A stretch of DNA of 64,000 nt from positions 1 through 64,000 of the forward strand of contig NZ_JBQHTK010000002.1 in the NCBI RefSeq assembly GCF_052065755.1. Direction: 5' to 3'. This DNA is from Allocoprococcus sp004560705 (GTDB lineage: Bacteria; Bacillota; Clostridia; Lachnospirales; Lachnospiraceae). Below are positions 1-7,260 of the stretch, one piece after another. The translations under genes were made by a program, and so were the position numbers. The stretch's first letter is position 1; every line of letters starts with the position of its first letter. Below the pieces are notes generated by a model. It searched no databases. It saw nothing but the letters and a program-made list of their open reading frames with translations, and had not been told where the DNA came from.

Positions 1-216
1 GTTTCTGGGCAATTCCATTATATCAAAAGAGCGTTATTTATGCCCTTTTTATTGGCTAAAATATTGAATTTTCAAGGTACAGTACACCTGATTGGTGTGG
101 GAAGTTTGAGTCATATAATTGGAACGGAACAAAATGTTCACTGGAATATATTTATTTTCACAATATCAGTAATCAGTGCATGCTTTGGGAACAGCACCAT
201 ATGGAAGAACGTCTGA
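1..216 (+). CDS. Partial hydrophobic reading frame at window edge
   Basis: An open frame enters from the left edge and stops with TGA at 214-216. Its 71 codons are hydrophobic and could be the end of a membrane protein, with one or two predicted membrane segments. It overlaps the start of the next gene in another frame. That next frame is itself open back to a stop at 57-59 without a good start, so the two could be halves of one frameshifted membrane-sensor gene. I do not recognise a family, and the call is weak. Confidence 0.22.
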   Translation, partial: VSGQFHYIKRALFMPFLLAKILNFQGTVHLIGVGSLSHIIGTEQNVHWNIFIFTISVISACFGNSTIWKNV

Positions 217-1391
217 AACAGGATGCTGAGAAAATTATGGGGATGCTAATTAATGTAAAGGAATCAGAAAATATTATCCTTGCTATGCAAAGCATGCTAC
301 GTTATGCTATGCTTCTTTTCAGTACCGGTGATTACAGGAACACGATACCATATGCAGATGCGATATTCGAGAAAATACAAAGCTCTTATGAGCTGGCAGA
401 AATTGAACTGGTGAATATTTATGAAAAGATTCTCGCGATGTACTCGGAAGCTGAGCTGCTAGATAAGGCGCATGAAATAGCTGTCCTTTGCGAAACCCTA
501 TTGCAGGAAATGGAACGGAAAGGATATTACGAAGAACTGCGTTCGTTTGATATCACACCGATGCAGTATAGATCTTTCATTGGATTAAAACTGACCACTG
601 CATATCTAAATCACGCAATAGCGCTTTCAAGGATGGAAAGCCACGCGGATGCAGACAGGTATTTATGTATGGCCGAAAAAATGGTGAATGAGCATCCGGA
701 AATAGAAGTCTCAGAGGCAGGCATCGTACAAAGAATAATTATGTTCAGGAAAAATGGTTTGCCAAAACCGAAACGTGAGGAGGATTTCGAACAAGAGTAT
801 CGCAAATATAAAAATGAGATTGAAACAACATTAAGCAGATATATGAGAAGCAAAGAATATGATACTTCATCATTACTGCGGATTGTTGAATTGATTGAAA
901 AAATGACATGTATGCCGGAACACGAGTTCTTCAAGAATACATATGCGATGGCAAAGTACTACTATGTTCTTAACATGCTATTTGGTAATGTTGGTCGTAA
1001 AGATTTGGCATATCAGATGCTTCAGAAAGCAGCCCAAATAGCAGAAAATGACGATAATAAAGAGTCATTGCATGCCGATATTTACTCAGATATGTGTGCA
1101 TATGAGAGTAGTTCTCAAAAAAAATCTTTTTATTCACGAAAAGCTTTGACAATATATGAGAGCTTACAGGCAAATGGACAAGATTATTCTCCAAACTCAT
1201 ATGCAATGACCCTTTATAATGCGAGCATCATTTCAATGGAACAAAGTGAGTATAAAACAGCGATGGAATATGTGAAAAAAGCATGTTATATTTGGAAAAA
1301 GTTGTTGCAATCAACAACAGACGAGCAAATTAATGCATATTTGGCTGAAGCGCAAAGATTGATCATGTATTTGGAACGGAAGATGAAGTGA
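180..1391 (+). CDS. Helical TPR-like protein
   Basis: The 403-residue product is almost wholly alpha-helical. Its spaced Tyr/Ala/Leu pairs (for example YAMLLFSTGDY and AMEYVKKACYIWKKLL) are typical of tetratricopeptide-type helical repeats used for protein or peptide binding. No enzymatic domain is visible. The ATG at 180 lacks a clear Shine-Dalgarno sequence and the frame stays open upstream to 60, so the true 5' end may lie further left or be frameshifted. A strong terminator follows at 1485-1527, so this gene is transcriptionally separate from the cluster that begins at 1948. Confidence 0.6.
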   Translation: MLWEQHHMEERLKQDAEKIMGMLINVKESENIILAMQSMLRYAMLLFSTGDYRNTIPYADAIFEKIQSSYELAEIELVNIYEKILAMYSEAELLDKAHEIAVLCETLLQEMERKGYYEELRSFDITPMQYRSFIGLKLTTAYLNHAIALSRMESHADADRYLCMAEKMVNEHPEIEVSEAGIVQRIIMFRKNGLPKPKREEDFEQEYRKYKNEIETTLSRYMRSKEYDTSSLLRIVELIEKMTCMPEHEFFKNTYAMAKYYYVLNMLFGNVGRKDLAYQMLQKAAQIAENDDNKESLHADIYSDMCAYESSSQKKSFYSRKALTIYESLQANGQDYSPNSYAMTLYNASIISMEQSEYKTAMEYVKKACYIWKKLLQSTTDEQINAYLAEAQRLIMYLERKMK

Positions 1392-1484
1392 GTTATGCAT
1401 AGTTACTCTTGATAGCATTTATATTGATACGATGCTGTGTGAAGAGGTACTGGAGAGTTCAGAAGACATAAGAATTGAAGCACA

Positions 1485-1527
1485 ATCCCGATGTGGTTGA
1501 AATTATCAACTGCATCGGGATTTTTTT
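1485..1527 (+). terminator. Rho-independent terminator
   Basis: ATCCCGATG (1485-1493) pairs perfectly with CATCGGGAT (1513-1521) and is followed by a run of seven T. An inner GTTGA/TCAAC pairing extends the stem. It closes the TPR-like gene. Confidence 0.9.
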
Positions 1528-1947
1528 GATTTCCCCCTACTATCAGAGCAATTATGTTGTGAGATGATTAATCCGTAATGAGGAAGGGCGTGTAGCCGTG
1601 AGTTCATATAAGAACTTGGAGTAATAACTCCCCCTCCTAAGATGGCAAATTGCTCATGAGATACTTATCTCACAGGAGCGACAGAGAGTTTTCTCTTCCA
1701 AAAGGAACAGAGAACTCCCCCCTCCGGAGAATGGAATTGTCCATGAGACAATTAATTCATCGAAGGAAACTTCGAAAACGGAACCTTGAAAACTCCATAA
1801 GAAACATGCCAAAACGCCTGGTTATCGGGGCGTATAGTTCGATAACAGCGACCATTGAGCGGCTGAAGACCTCTGGGGAATGTGACACCAATCGTTGCAC
1901 GGTAATCAAACAACCAAATTTACATAGATGCAAAGGAGAATTCTACC
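1528..1947 (+). promoter_or_regulatory. Long structured leader upstream of the YbjN-like gene
   Basis: These 420 bases carry no convincing gene; the 103-codon frame at 1650 lacks a good start and a family. The stretch holds many self-complementary segments. GGAGT/ACTCC flank AATA at 1616-1630, and GAGAT/ATCTC lie at 1658-1672. Two C-runs occur near 1631 and 1716. Interleaved ACGCC(1814)/GGCGT(1829) and GTTATCG(1821)/CGATAAC(1840) pairings could form a pseudoknot. The region ends at an AAAGGAG ribosome site just before 1948. It is probably a regulated 5' UTR or an RNA gene. Confidence 0.45.
1814..1846 (+). promoter_or_regulatory. Candidate H-type RNA pseudoknot
   Basis: Stem 1 is ACGCC (1814-1818) with GGCGT (1829-1833). 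Stem 2 is GTTATCG (1821-1827) with CGATAAC (1840-1846). The arms are interleaved, so they form either a pseudoknot or two mutually exclusive hairpins. It lies about 100 bases before the YbjN-like start codon. Confidence 0.4.
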
Positions 1948-2631
1948 ATGAAGAAATATAACTATTCTAACGAGATTGCAAACGTTGTTAAGAAGTTCCT
2001 GACTGACGATGACTGGCATTACTCTTTCGACGAAGAACGTGGCATTTTCGATTTTGGTCTGAGAGTGAGAAGCAAGATCCAGAAGATCAAGTACCTCATC
2101 GACGTCAAGGAAGATGAGATGGTGGTTTACGGTATCTGTCCGATTGGTGCTGATCGCGATGACGAGAAGATGATGGCACAGATGGCTGAATTCATCTGCC
2201 GTGCAAACTTTGGCCTGAAGAACGGATGTTTCGAGTTCGACTTCAGAGACGGTGAAATTCGCTATAAGAGCTTCATCGATTGTGACGATGTGCTTCCTTC
2301 CACTGAGGTTGTAAAGAACAGCATTCATTGTACCGCAGCAATGTACAAGCGTTATGCGGCCGGTATTACATCCATCATCTTTGCCGGAAGTTCTGCAAAG
2401 GAGGCCATTGCCATGTGTGAAAAGTCTCCTGACGAGGAACTTCGTAGTATGCTTGCAGAGATCGGAGCGGATGCTGGCGATGGTGATGTTGCTGATATGA
2501 TTGCTCGTCTTGCTGAGAGACTGGGAATCACAACCGAAGAGGAAGCAGCAACCAGTGAGACTGCATCTTCCGAAGATGCAGCAGAGGTTCACGTAGATCT
2601 GTTTGGTAAGAAGAAAGCGGAGGTAGCATAA
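1948..2631 (+). CDS. YbjN-like domain protein
   Basis: The 227-residue acidic protein has an N-terminal alpha/beta part with the pattern HYSFDEERGIFDFGL followed by KIKYLIDVKED. This is reminiscent of the YbjN / type III-chaperone-like fold, which binds partner proteins. The C-terminal part is acidic and probably disordered. RBS AAAGGAG sits 10 bases before the ATG. The stop codon overlaps the next ATG (TAATG at 2629-2633), so it is translationally coupled to the ClpP-like protease; an adaptor or substrate-recognition role is an inference from that. A decayed second copy of the same domain occurs at 19531-19662. Confidence 0.6.
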   Translation: MKKYNYSNEIANVVKKFLTDDDWHYSFDEERGIFDFGLRVRSKIQKIKYLIDVKEDEMVVYGICPIGADRDDEKMMAQMAEFICRANFGLKNGCFEFDFRDGEIRYKSFIDCDDVLPSTEVVKNSIHCTAAMYKRYAAGITSIIFAGSSAKEAIAMCEKSPDEELRSMLAEIGADAGDGDVADMIARLAERLGITTEEEAATSETASSEDAAEVHVDLFGKKKAEVA

Positions 2632-3218
2632 TGAATGTTCTGATCAAAAGCTCCAATGGTATTACACAGGTATCAGCAGATTCCAAGCTGTTATCTCAGA
2701 GAAAGGTTTTTATTGAGGGAGAAATTACACCGGAAGCTGCATGCGAATTCATCAAAAAGATCATGGTGCTGAATGAAGAAGATTCTAGTAAGCCTATTGA
2801 TGTTCTGATTAATAGCCCTGGCGGTGAAATCAATTCCGGTATGGTTATGTACGATGTGATTCAGGCAAGTAAGGCTCCTATCAGAATGTTCTGTATTGGA
2901 AGAGCATACAGCATGGGTGCAGTTCTATTTGCCTGCGGAAATCACGGAAGATACATGCTTCCACATTCGGAATTAATGCTTCATGAACCTCTTTTGGGCA
3001 ATCGTGTAGGAGGTAACAGTTCATCTATCAAGTCTATTTCGGAGAGTCTCCTGGAGACAAAACGAAAGATGAACCAGATTCTTTCTAAACATACCGGAAA
3101 GAGTGAAGAAGAAGTAGAGAAAGCCACAAGTTATGATCACTACTTTAGCCCGGAAGAAAGTAAAAGCTTTGGACTTTGTGATCAAATCGTAGACTTTAGT
3201 GTGATTATGGAGGGTTAA
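2631..3218 (+). CDS. ClpP-like serine peptidase
   Basis: At 195 residues this has the length of ClpP, and the S14 catalytic triad can be read in family context: Ser94 in GRAYSMGAVL, His118 in ELMLHEPL and Asp169 in TSYDHYFSPEE. The oxyanion-loop motif INSPGGEINSG is also present. ClpP forms barrel-shaped proteases that degrade proteins fed by AAA+ unfoldases. Here it is encoded inside an accessory cluster that also carries its own ClpB-type AAA+ protein (5898), so this pair may work together. It overlaps the YbjN-like gene by one base. The protein has no signal peptide and should be cytoplasmic. Confidence 0.88.
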   Translation: MNVLIKSSNGITQVSADSKLLSQRKVFIEGEITPEAACEFIKKIMVLNEEDSSKPIDVLINSPGGEINSGMVMYDVIQASKAPIRMFCIGRAYSMGAVLFACGNHGRYMLPHSELMLHEPLLGNRVGGNSSSIKSISESLLETKRKMNQILSKHTGKSEEEVEKATSYDHYFSPEESKSFGLCDQIVDFSVIMEG

Positions 3219-3221
3219 GTC

Positions 3222-4485
3222 ATGGAAAAAGAAAAAGTGATTCTTGGTGAGAACTGTTGTTATTCTGCAGACAGTAATGAGACTGGATTAAACAACAACG
3301 TGATCGTATGTGGTGGCAGCGGTAGTGGTAAGACCATGTCTGTCTCTGAACCGAGATTACTTGAGACCAAAACCTCAAGTATGATCGCAAACAGTCACAA
3401 AGAGACGTATTGTGAATAAGTACATGCCTTTGTTCCAGAAGAGAGGTTATGAAATCTTAGACCTCAATTTTGTGAATCCTCTTGAAAGTTCATGTGCCTA
3501 TGATCCGCTGGAGTATGTAGGAAGCTATTCAGATATTACATTTCTTGCGAAATCTATCGTAAAGGCAGACCCACAGAAGGATAACTCCAGCGCTGATCCA
3601 TACTGGGATGAAGCAGCCACTTCCCTTCTGTCAGCAGAAATTGCATATACCTTGATGACGAAGGACAATGCCACATTTGCAGATGTTCTGGAACTGCATG
3701 ACAGCCTTGTTCTGGATGAAGGTAGTGGAACAATCAGAACATCATTGGATGGAAAGTTTGAATACATCGCATCGAAGGATCCGACCTGCTTTGCGGTATC
3801 CTGTTGGAAATCCTTCAAAAATCTGCCTATCAAGACGGCAGGATGTGTGTTTGGAACCTTGAACACCACCATCGATACTATCTTCTCTCCCGAACTTAGG
3901 AAGATGATGGCAACCAAGAAGAAGGTGGATTTCGAACAGATGGCAACCAAGAAAACAATTCTGTTTGTGACAACCAGTGCAGTAAATCCGGCGCTTCATT
4001 GCTTCGTAAATATGTTCTATGCACAGGCATTTAAGCAGCTATTTGAATATGCTGAGAATCGTCCTGATGGAGTGTTACCTATTCCGGTCCACGTGTTATG
4101 TGATGACTTCGCAACCGGCAGTCGCGTATTGAACTTCCCGGAATACATAAGTATCTTCCGCGAGAAAGGCATCTCCGTAACGCTTCTTCTTCAGTCTGAA
4201 AGTCAGCTCGAACAGATGTACGGAACAGATAATGCAACTACGATCATAAACAACTGTGATTCATATATCTATCTTGGTGGGATGGATCTCAGAACAGCAC
4301 AGAACATCAGCTTGAGATTAAATGCACCTCTGGATGAAGTTCTTTATATGCCTATTGGGCAGGAAGTACTCTTCAGACGAGGACAGCGTCCGATCGTTAC
4401 CAGAAGATACGACATTCAGAAGAATGATGTCTATCAGAAGGTAACAAAGGACTATAACAAGAGAATGGCAAATCAGGAAAGATAA
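3222..4485 (+). pseudogene. VirD4/TraG-type coupling ATPase, frameshifted
   Basis: The first frame (3222-3419) has Walker A GGSGSGKTMSVSEP; the second (3412-4485) has the rest of the ATPase, including DLNFVNP, DPYWDEAATSLLSAE and VLCDDFATG. The break is one extra A in the AAA run at 3389-3391. Removing it gives a continuous SMIATVTKRRIVNKYMPLF, the sequence expected for clostridial VirD4-like proteins. The repaired product would be about 420 residues and lacks the usual N-terminal membrane anchor. In conjugation VirD4 feeds DNA or proteins to a type IV secretion channel. The break may be real or an assembly error. Confidence 0.85.
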
Positions 4486-4496
4486 GGAGGACTATT

Positions 4497-4568
4497 ATGC
4501 AGAAGTATATGTATCAGAGACATGTAAATACATCCGAACACAAGCGAGACTATATGAAAGGTGGTTAG
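4497..4568 (+). CDS. 23-residue peptide ending in Gly-Gly
   Basis: A perfect AAGGAGG (4484-4490) precedes an ATG at 4497, and the short frame ends KRDYMKGG then TAG. A C-terminal Gly-Gly is the feature that E1 enzymes adenylate in ubiquitin-like modifiers, and an E1/JAMM fusion is encoded 2.7 kb downstream. The strong ribosome site and the position between cluster genes support translation. The modifier role is speculative, because 23 residues cannot form a beta-grasp fold. A disordered Pup-like tag, an adenylated peptide, or a mere leader peptide are alternatives. Confidence 0.45.
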   Translation: MQKYMYQRHVNTSEHKRDYMKGG

Positions 4569-4636
4569 CTCCCCCTGGCTGACCAAGGATAACGGGCTGT
4601 TATCATTTAAGTAGAAAGAACGAAGGGGGTGACGCA

Positions 4637-4687
4637 ATGAGTAGTAAGGAACTCGGTGGTGTGGGAAGAGGTATTGACTCTTCCTAA
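4637..4687 (+). CDS. 16-residue possible leader peptide
   Basis: AGGGGGT (4624-4630) lies seven bases before an ATG that opens a 16-codon frame containing a Gly-Gly pair (KELGGVGRG). The C-run at 4569-4576 is complementary to this ribosome site and could sequester it. There is no other evidence of function. Confidence 0.2.
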   Translation: MSSKELGGVGRGIDSS

Positions 4688-4808
4688 AAACAACAGCAGC
4701 GTTGAATGAACGGATAGGGAGGTGATTGTTTTCAAGTAATTAGGAGCTGGCTATACGATCAAGATGACAAGAATGCAATATATAACAAATATGAAGGAGA
4801 ATAATTCT

Positions 4809-5399
4809 ATGAAGAATATGAACATTGAAAATCAGAATACAACCAATAACAAGATGAACAAGTGTGAAATGCTTCCTGGTGGAGGTTTCTTTGGAGGCGA
4901 GCAGAAGGAGACGCTTCCGGGCGGCGGATTCCACGGAGGCGAGCAGAAGGAGACGCTTCCGGGCGGCGGATTCCACGGAGGTGAGCAGAAGGAGACACTC
5001 CCGGGCGGCGGATTCCACGGAGGTGAGCAGAAGGAGACACTCCCGGGCGGCGGATTCCATGGAGGCGAGCAGAAGGAGACACTCCCGGGCGGCGGATTCC
5101 ACGGAGGTGAGCAGAAGGAGACACTCCCGGGCGGTGGATTCCATGGAGGCGAGCAGAAGGAGACACTCCCGGGCGGAGGCTTTCATGGAGGTGAGCAGAA
5201 GGAGACACTTCCGGGCGGCGGATTCCATGGAGGTGAGCAGAAGGAGACACTTCCGGGCGGCGGATTCCATGGAGGCGAGCAGAAGGAGACGCTTCCGGGC
5301 GGCGGATTCCACGGGGGTGAGCAGAAGGAGACACTTCCGGGCGGTGGATTCCATGGAGGCGAGCAGAAGGAGACGCTCCCAGGCGGTGGTTTCCACTAA
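4809..5399 (+). CDS. Tandem 14-residue Gly-rich repeat protein
   Basis: After a polar leader of about 20 residues (MKNMNIENQNTTNNKMNKCE) the 196-residue product consists of twelve near-identical 14-residue units, LPGGGFHGGEQKET, plus a final LPGGGFH. The first unit has FF instead of FH. The ATG at 4809 has AAGGAG at 4795-4800. Every unit carries a GGG and a GG. If the unit is read as FHGGEQKETLPGGG, the gene has the layout of polyubiquitin: repeated modules ending in glycine and a two-residue tail. It could be a multi-core peptide precursor, a substrate of the neighbouring E1/JAMM enzyme, or a flexible structural protein. I know of no named family. Confidence 0.8.
   Translation: MKNMNIENQNTTNNKMNKCEMLPGGGFFGGEQKETLPGGGFHGGEQKETLPGGGFHGGEQKETLPGGGFHGGEQKETLPGGGFHGGEQKETLPGGGFHGGEQKETLPGGGFHGGEQKETLPGGGFHGGEQKETLPGGGFHGGEQKETLPGGGFHGGEQKETLPGGGFHGGEQKETLPGGGFHGGEQKETLPGGGFH
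4872..5375 (+). repeat. Twelve tandem 42-bp coding repeats
   Basis: Direct repeats with a 42-base period encode the 14-residue units. Differences are mostly synonymous third-position changes (GGC/GGT, CAC/CAT, CTC/CTT). This suggests the peptide sequence is under selection and the array expands and contracts by recombination. Confidence 0.95.
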
Positions 5400-5445
5400 C
5401 AGAACTGGGTTTGCGGACGTTATTCGGTAGTTGGGAGGTGATTTT

Positions 5446-5571
5446 TTGATTAATAAAATGTTTAGAATAATCAATGTTTCTGCGGTTCAGGCACAAAATA
5501 TGCCTAATGCTCCCCCCTGCCCTTCTGGTAATTCAGGGTCTTATTATAAGGCTGTAGATGAATTACCGTAA
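5446..5571 (+). CDS. Possible small peptide gene (41 residues)
   Basis: GGGAGGTG (5433-5440) is followed by a TTG at 5446; an ATG in frame lies at 5458. The product is short and contains NAPPCPSGNSGSYY with a single Cys and no membrane segment. It fills the gap between the repeat protein and the small membrane protein. I do not recognise it. The correct ribosome-site spacing is the main support. Confidence 0.35.
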   Translation: MINKMFRIINVSAVQAQNMPNAPPCPSGNSGSYYKAVDELP

Positions 5572-5649
5572 CGACTCAATATTTGAGACGTTATTAGGAA
5601 AGGTTATTCATGAGAAGGTCTCAGGTATTGAGTTGAGAGGAGGGATGAT

Positions 5650-5880
5650 ATGGATGGATTTATTCATATTACAGCAATTGCTTTGATCATAGGTTATGCA
5701 GCCTTTTCAGTATGGTTCATATGCAAGAGACAAACTGTTTGGGGAAGCGTAGGATCATCGGCAGGATTGCTGTGTGGAGGTGTGTTTATTGTTCCAGTAG
5801 CTGAAGCAATTGCTTCGTTCATTTGCTGGGGTATTGTTGTAGCAATCGTATTAGCAATCATTGGTGCAGTAGCCAATTAA
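5650..5880 (+). CDS. Small two-helix membrane protein
   Basis: The 76-residue product has an N-terminal hydrophobic segment (FIHITAIALIIGYAAFSVWF), a short CKRQ loop, and a long Gly/Ala/Val/Ile-rich hydrophobic C-terminal half. Two or three membrane passes are likely. RBS GAGGAGGG precedes the ATG at 5650. It sits immediately upstream of the AAA+ gene, so it may anchor or regulate the complex at the membrane, but that is only context. Confidence 0.6.
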   Translation: MDGFIHITAIALIIGYAAFSVWFICKRQTVWGSVGSSAGLLCGGVFIVPVAEAIASFICWGIVVAIVLAIIGAVAN

Positions 5881-5897
5881 TATGGGAGGAAAATGAG

Positions 5898-7250
5898 ATG
5901 AGAGAATTTGCATTTGGAACAGATCAGCAGTTTGAAGAACTGGATCAGCAGTTATTGGATAATCAGTGTCACGTATACAACGGTTGTATCCTTCCAGAAT
6001 GCTGCACTCCAAAAACCGCAAGAATTGGATTTGAGCAGAACTGCAATGGGCATTATATCCTGTATATTGACAAGGGCATTTGTGCTGAGACGGATAATTC
6101 CGACTTTAAGAATTTCATCACAAATGGAGAAATCAGATTTATCTGTATGGATGATATGATCTGTTTTCTTCGAGGGCTGCAACCTCTTTTTGAAGCCAAT
6201 AGTTTTGAAAGTGAAGATATACATCATGATATTGTGGACGGGCAGAACAGCAAGGAGGAGGCTTGCTTAGGTAAAACTGTAGAACCGACTTCTGATGATC
6301 CGGTATATGATCCTTCGAAAGTAAAAGCACTCAAGGAGGAAGCAGATGTGCCCAAGATGGTTTGGCCGGAGGAGATTGCAGCACCTCTTAAGAAGAAGGT
6401 GTTTGGCCAGGATAATGTGATTGATGAAATCGCGAATAAGATTGTCATCAATAAAATGAGGAAGGATAAGAAGCTTCTGGTAATGGCATTGATCGGCCCG
6501 ACAGCAACTGGTAAATCCGAGACAGCGAAATCACTGGCTGATGTTCTTAGTAATGTATATGAAACTCCGTATGGTTACATCGAGATCGCAGGAAGTGAGT
6601 TCGTAGGTGAACATACTGTTCATAGATTCTTCGGAGCTCCTCCTGGATATATTGGCTTTGGTAATGATACGGTTTTAGAACCTGTTAGAAAAAACAAAAA
6701 GCATGTGGTTGTGATTAACGAAATCGAGAAGGCTGACACAAAGCTTCTTACTGGATTAATGGAAGCTATTGATACCGGTTTCCTGGGGATGGCAGATAAC
6801 TCAAAACCGATTGATTTGAACGAATGCATCCTGTTTTTTACCTCAAACATTCCAATCGATATGGATAGATACCAGAAATTATCTAAGTTTGAGAAAGCAG
6901 AAATGTGTAGGGATCAATTCACAAAGCACTGTGGTAGACCGGAAATCAGCGGTAAAATTGGAAACTTTATTGTTTTCAATGCACTCTCTGACACTGCGAC
7001 TATGGATATTGTAGCCAAGTTTGTAAGGGAAGAACTCAAAAACTATGAGCTTCGACTGGTGCGAATTGATGAAGGATTAATGCTTGATTTCTTAAAGCAT
7101 CAGACAAAATACGGAGCAAGAGGGATCCGAGATCTTGTCAGTGATGCTATTGGAGAGCACCTTTTGAGAGAAAGACGACTGGAGTCATTAAGAGATAAAT
7201 CAGTAGCATTAAAGGGAACAATTGGTGCAATTGAGTTTGAAATCGCATAA
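5898..7250 (+). CDS. ClpB/HslU-type AAA+ unfoldase with novel N-domain
   Basis: The ATG at 5898 is chosen because GGGAGGA sits 8 bases upstream. Residues 1-100 form a Cys-rich domain of unknown fold that is repeated as a separate protein at 9146. Residues 150-450 are one AAA+ module of the Clp D2 type. Walker A is GPTATGKSE (about 200-208), the pore segment is FFGAPPGYIGFG (244-255), Walker B is VVVINEIEKAD (270-280), sensor 1 is LFFTSNI, the arginine-finger region is RPEISGKIGNFIVF, and sensor 2 is YGARGIRDLV. The Walker B Asp is Asn, but the catalytic Glu275 is kept. Likely a hexameric unfoldase that feeds the ClpP-like protease or remodels conjugates; I see no clear IGF/IGL ClpP-docking loop. 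Confidence 0.85.
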   Translation: MREFAFGTDQQFEELDQQLLDNQCHVYNGCILPECCTPKTARIGFEQNCNGHYILYIDKGICAETDNSDFKNFITNGEIRFICMDDMICFLRGLQPLFEANSFESEDIHHDIVDGQNSKEEACLGKTVEPTSDDPVYDPSKVKALKEEADVPKMVWPEEIAAPLKKKVFGQDNVIDEIANKIVINKMRKDKKLLVMALIGPTATGKSETAKSLADVLSNVYETPYGYIEIAGSEFVGEHTVHRFFGAPPGYIGFGNDTVLEPVRKNKKHVVVINEIEKADTKLLTGLMEAIDTGFLGMADNSKPIDLNECILFFTSNIPIDMDRYQKLSKFEKAEMCRDQFTKHCGRPEISGKIGNFIVFNALSDTATMDIVAKFVREELKNYELRLVRIDEGLMLDFLKHQTKYGARGIRDLVSDAIGEHLLRERRLESLRDKSVALKGTIGAIEFEIA

Positions 7251-7260
7251 GGAGGAATTT

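Noticed and set aside
1906..2592. Minus-strand frame of 228 codons opposite the YbjN-like gene
   Set aside because: Antisense shadow without ribosome site or motif; the plus frame has family motifs and coupling to the next gene.
4872..5375. CRISPR-like array
   Set aside because: The repeats are contiguous, have no spacers, and encode protein in frame.
4740..5496. Long minus-strand and alternative-frame open frames across the repeat gene
   Set aside because: They arise because a 42-base repeat without stops in one frame is often open in others; they have no ribosome site or leader, and only the plus frame shows synonymous variation.
5823..5897. Upstream extension of the AAA+ gene
   Set aside because: The ATG at 5898 has an ideal ribosome site and its protein start matches that of the paralogue at 9146.
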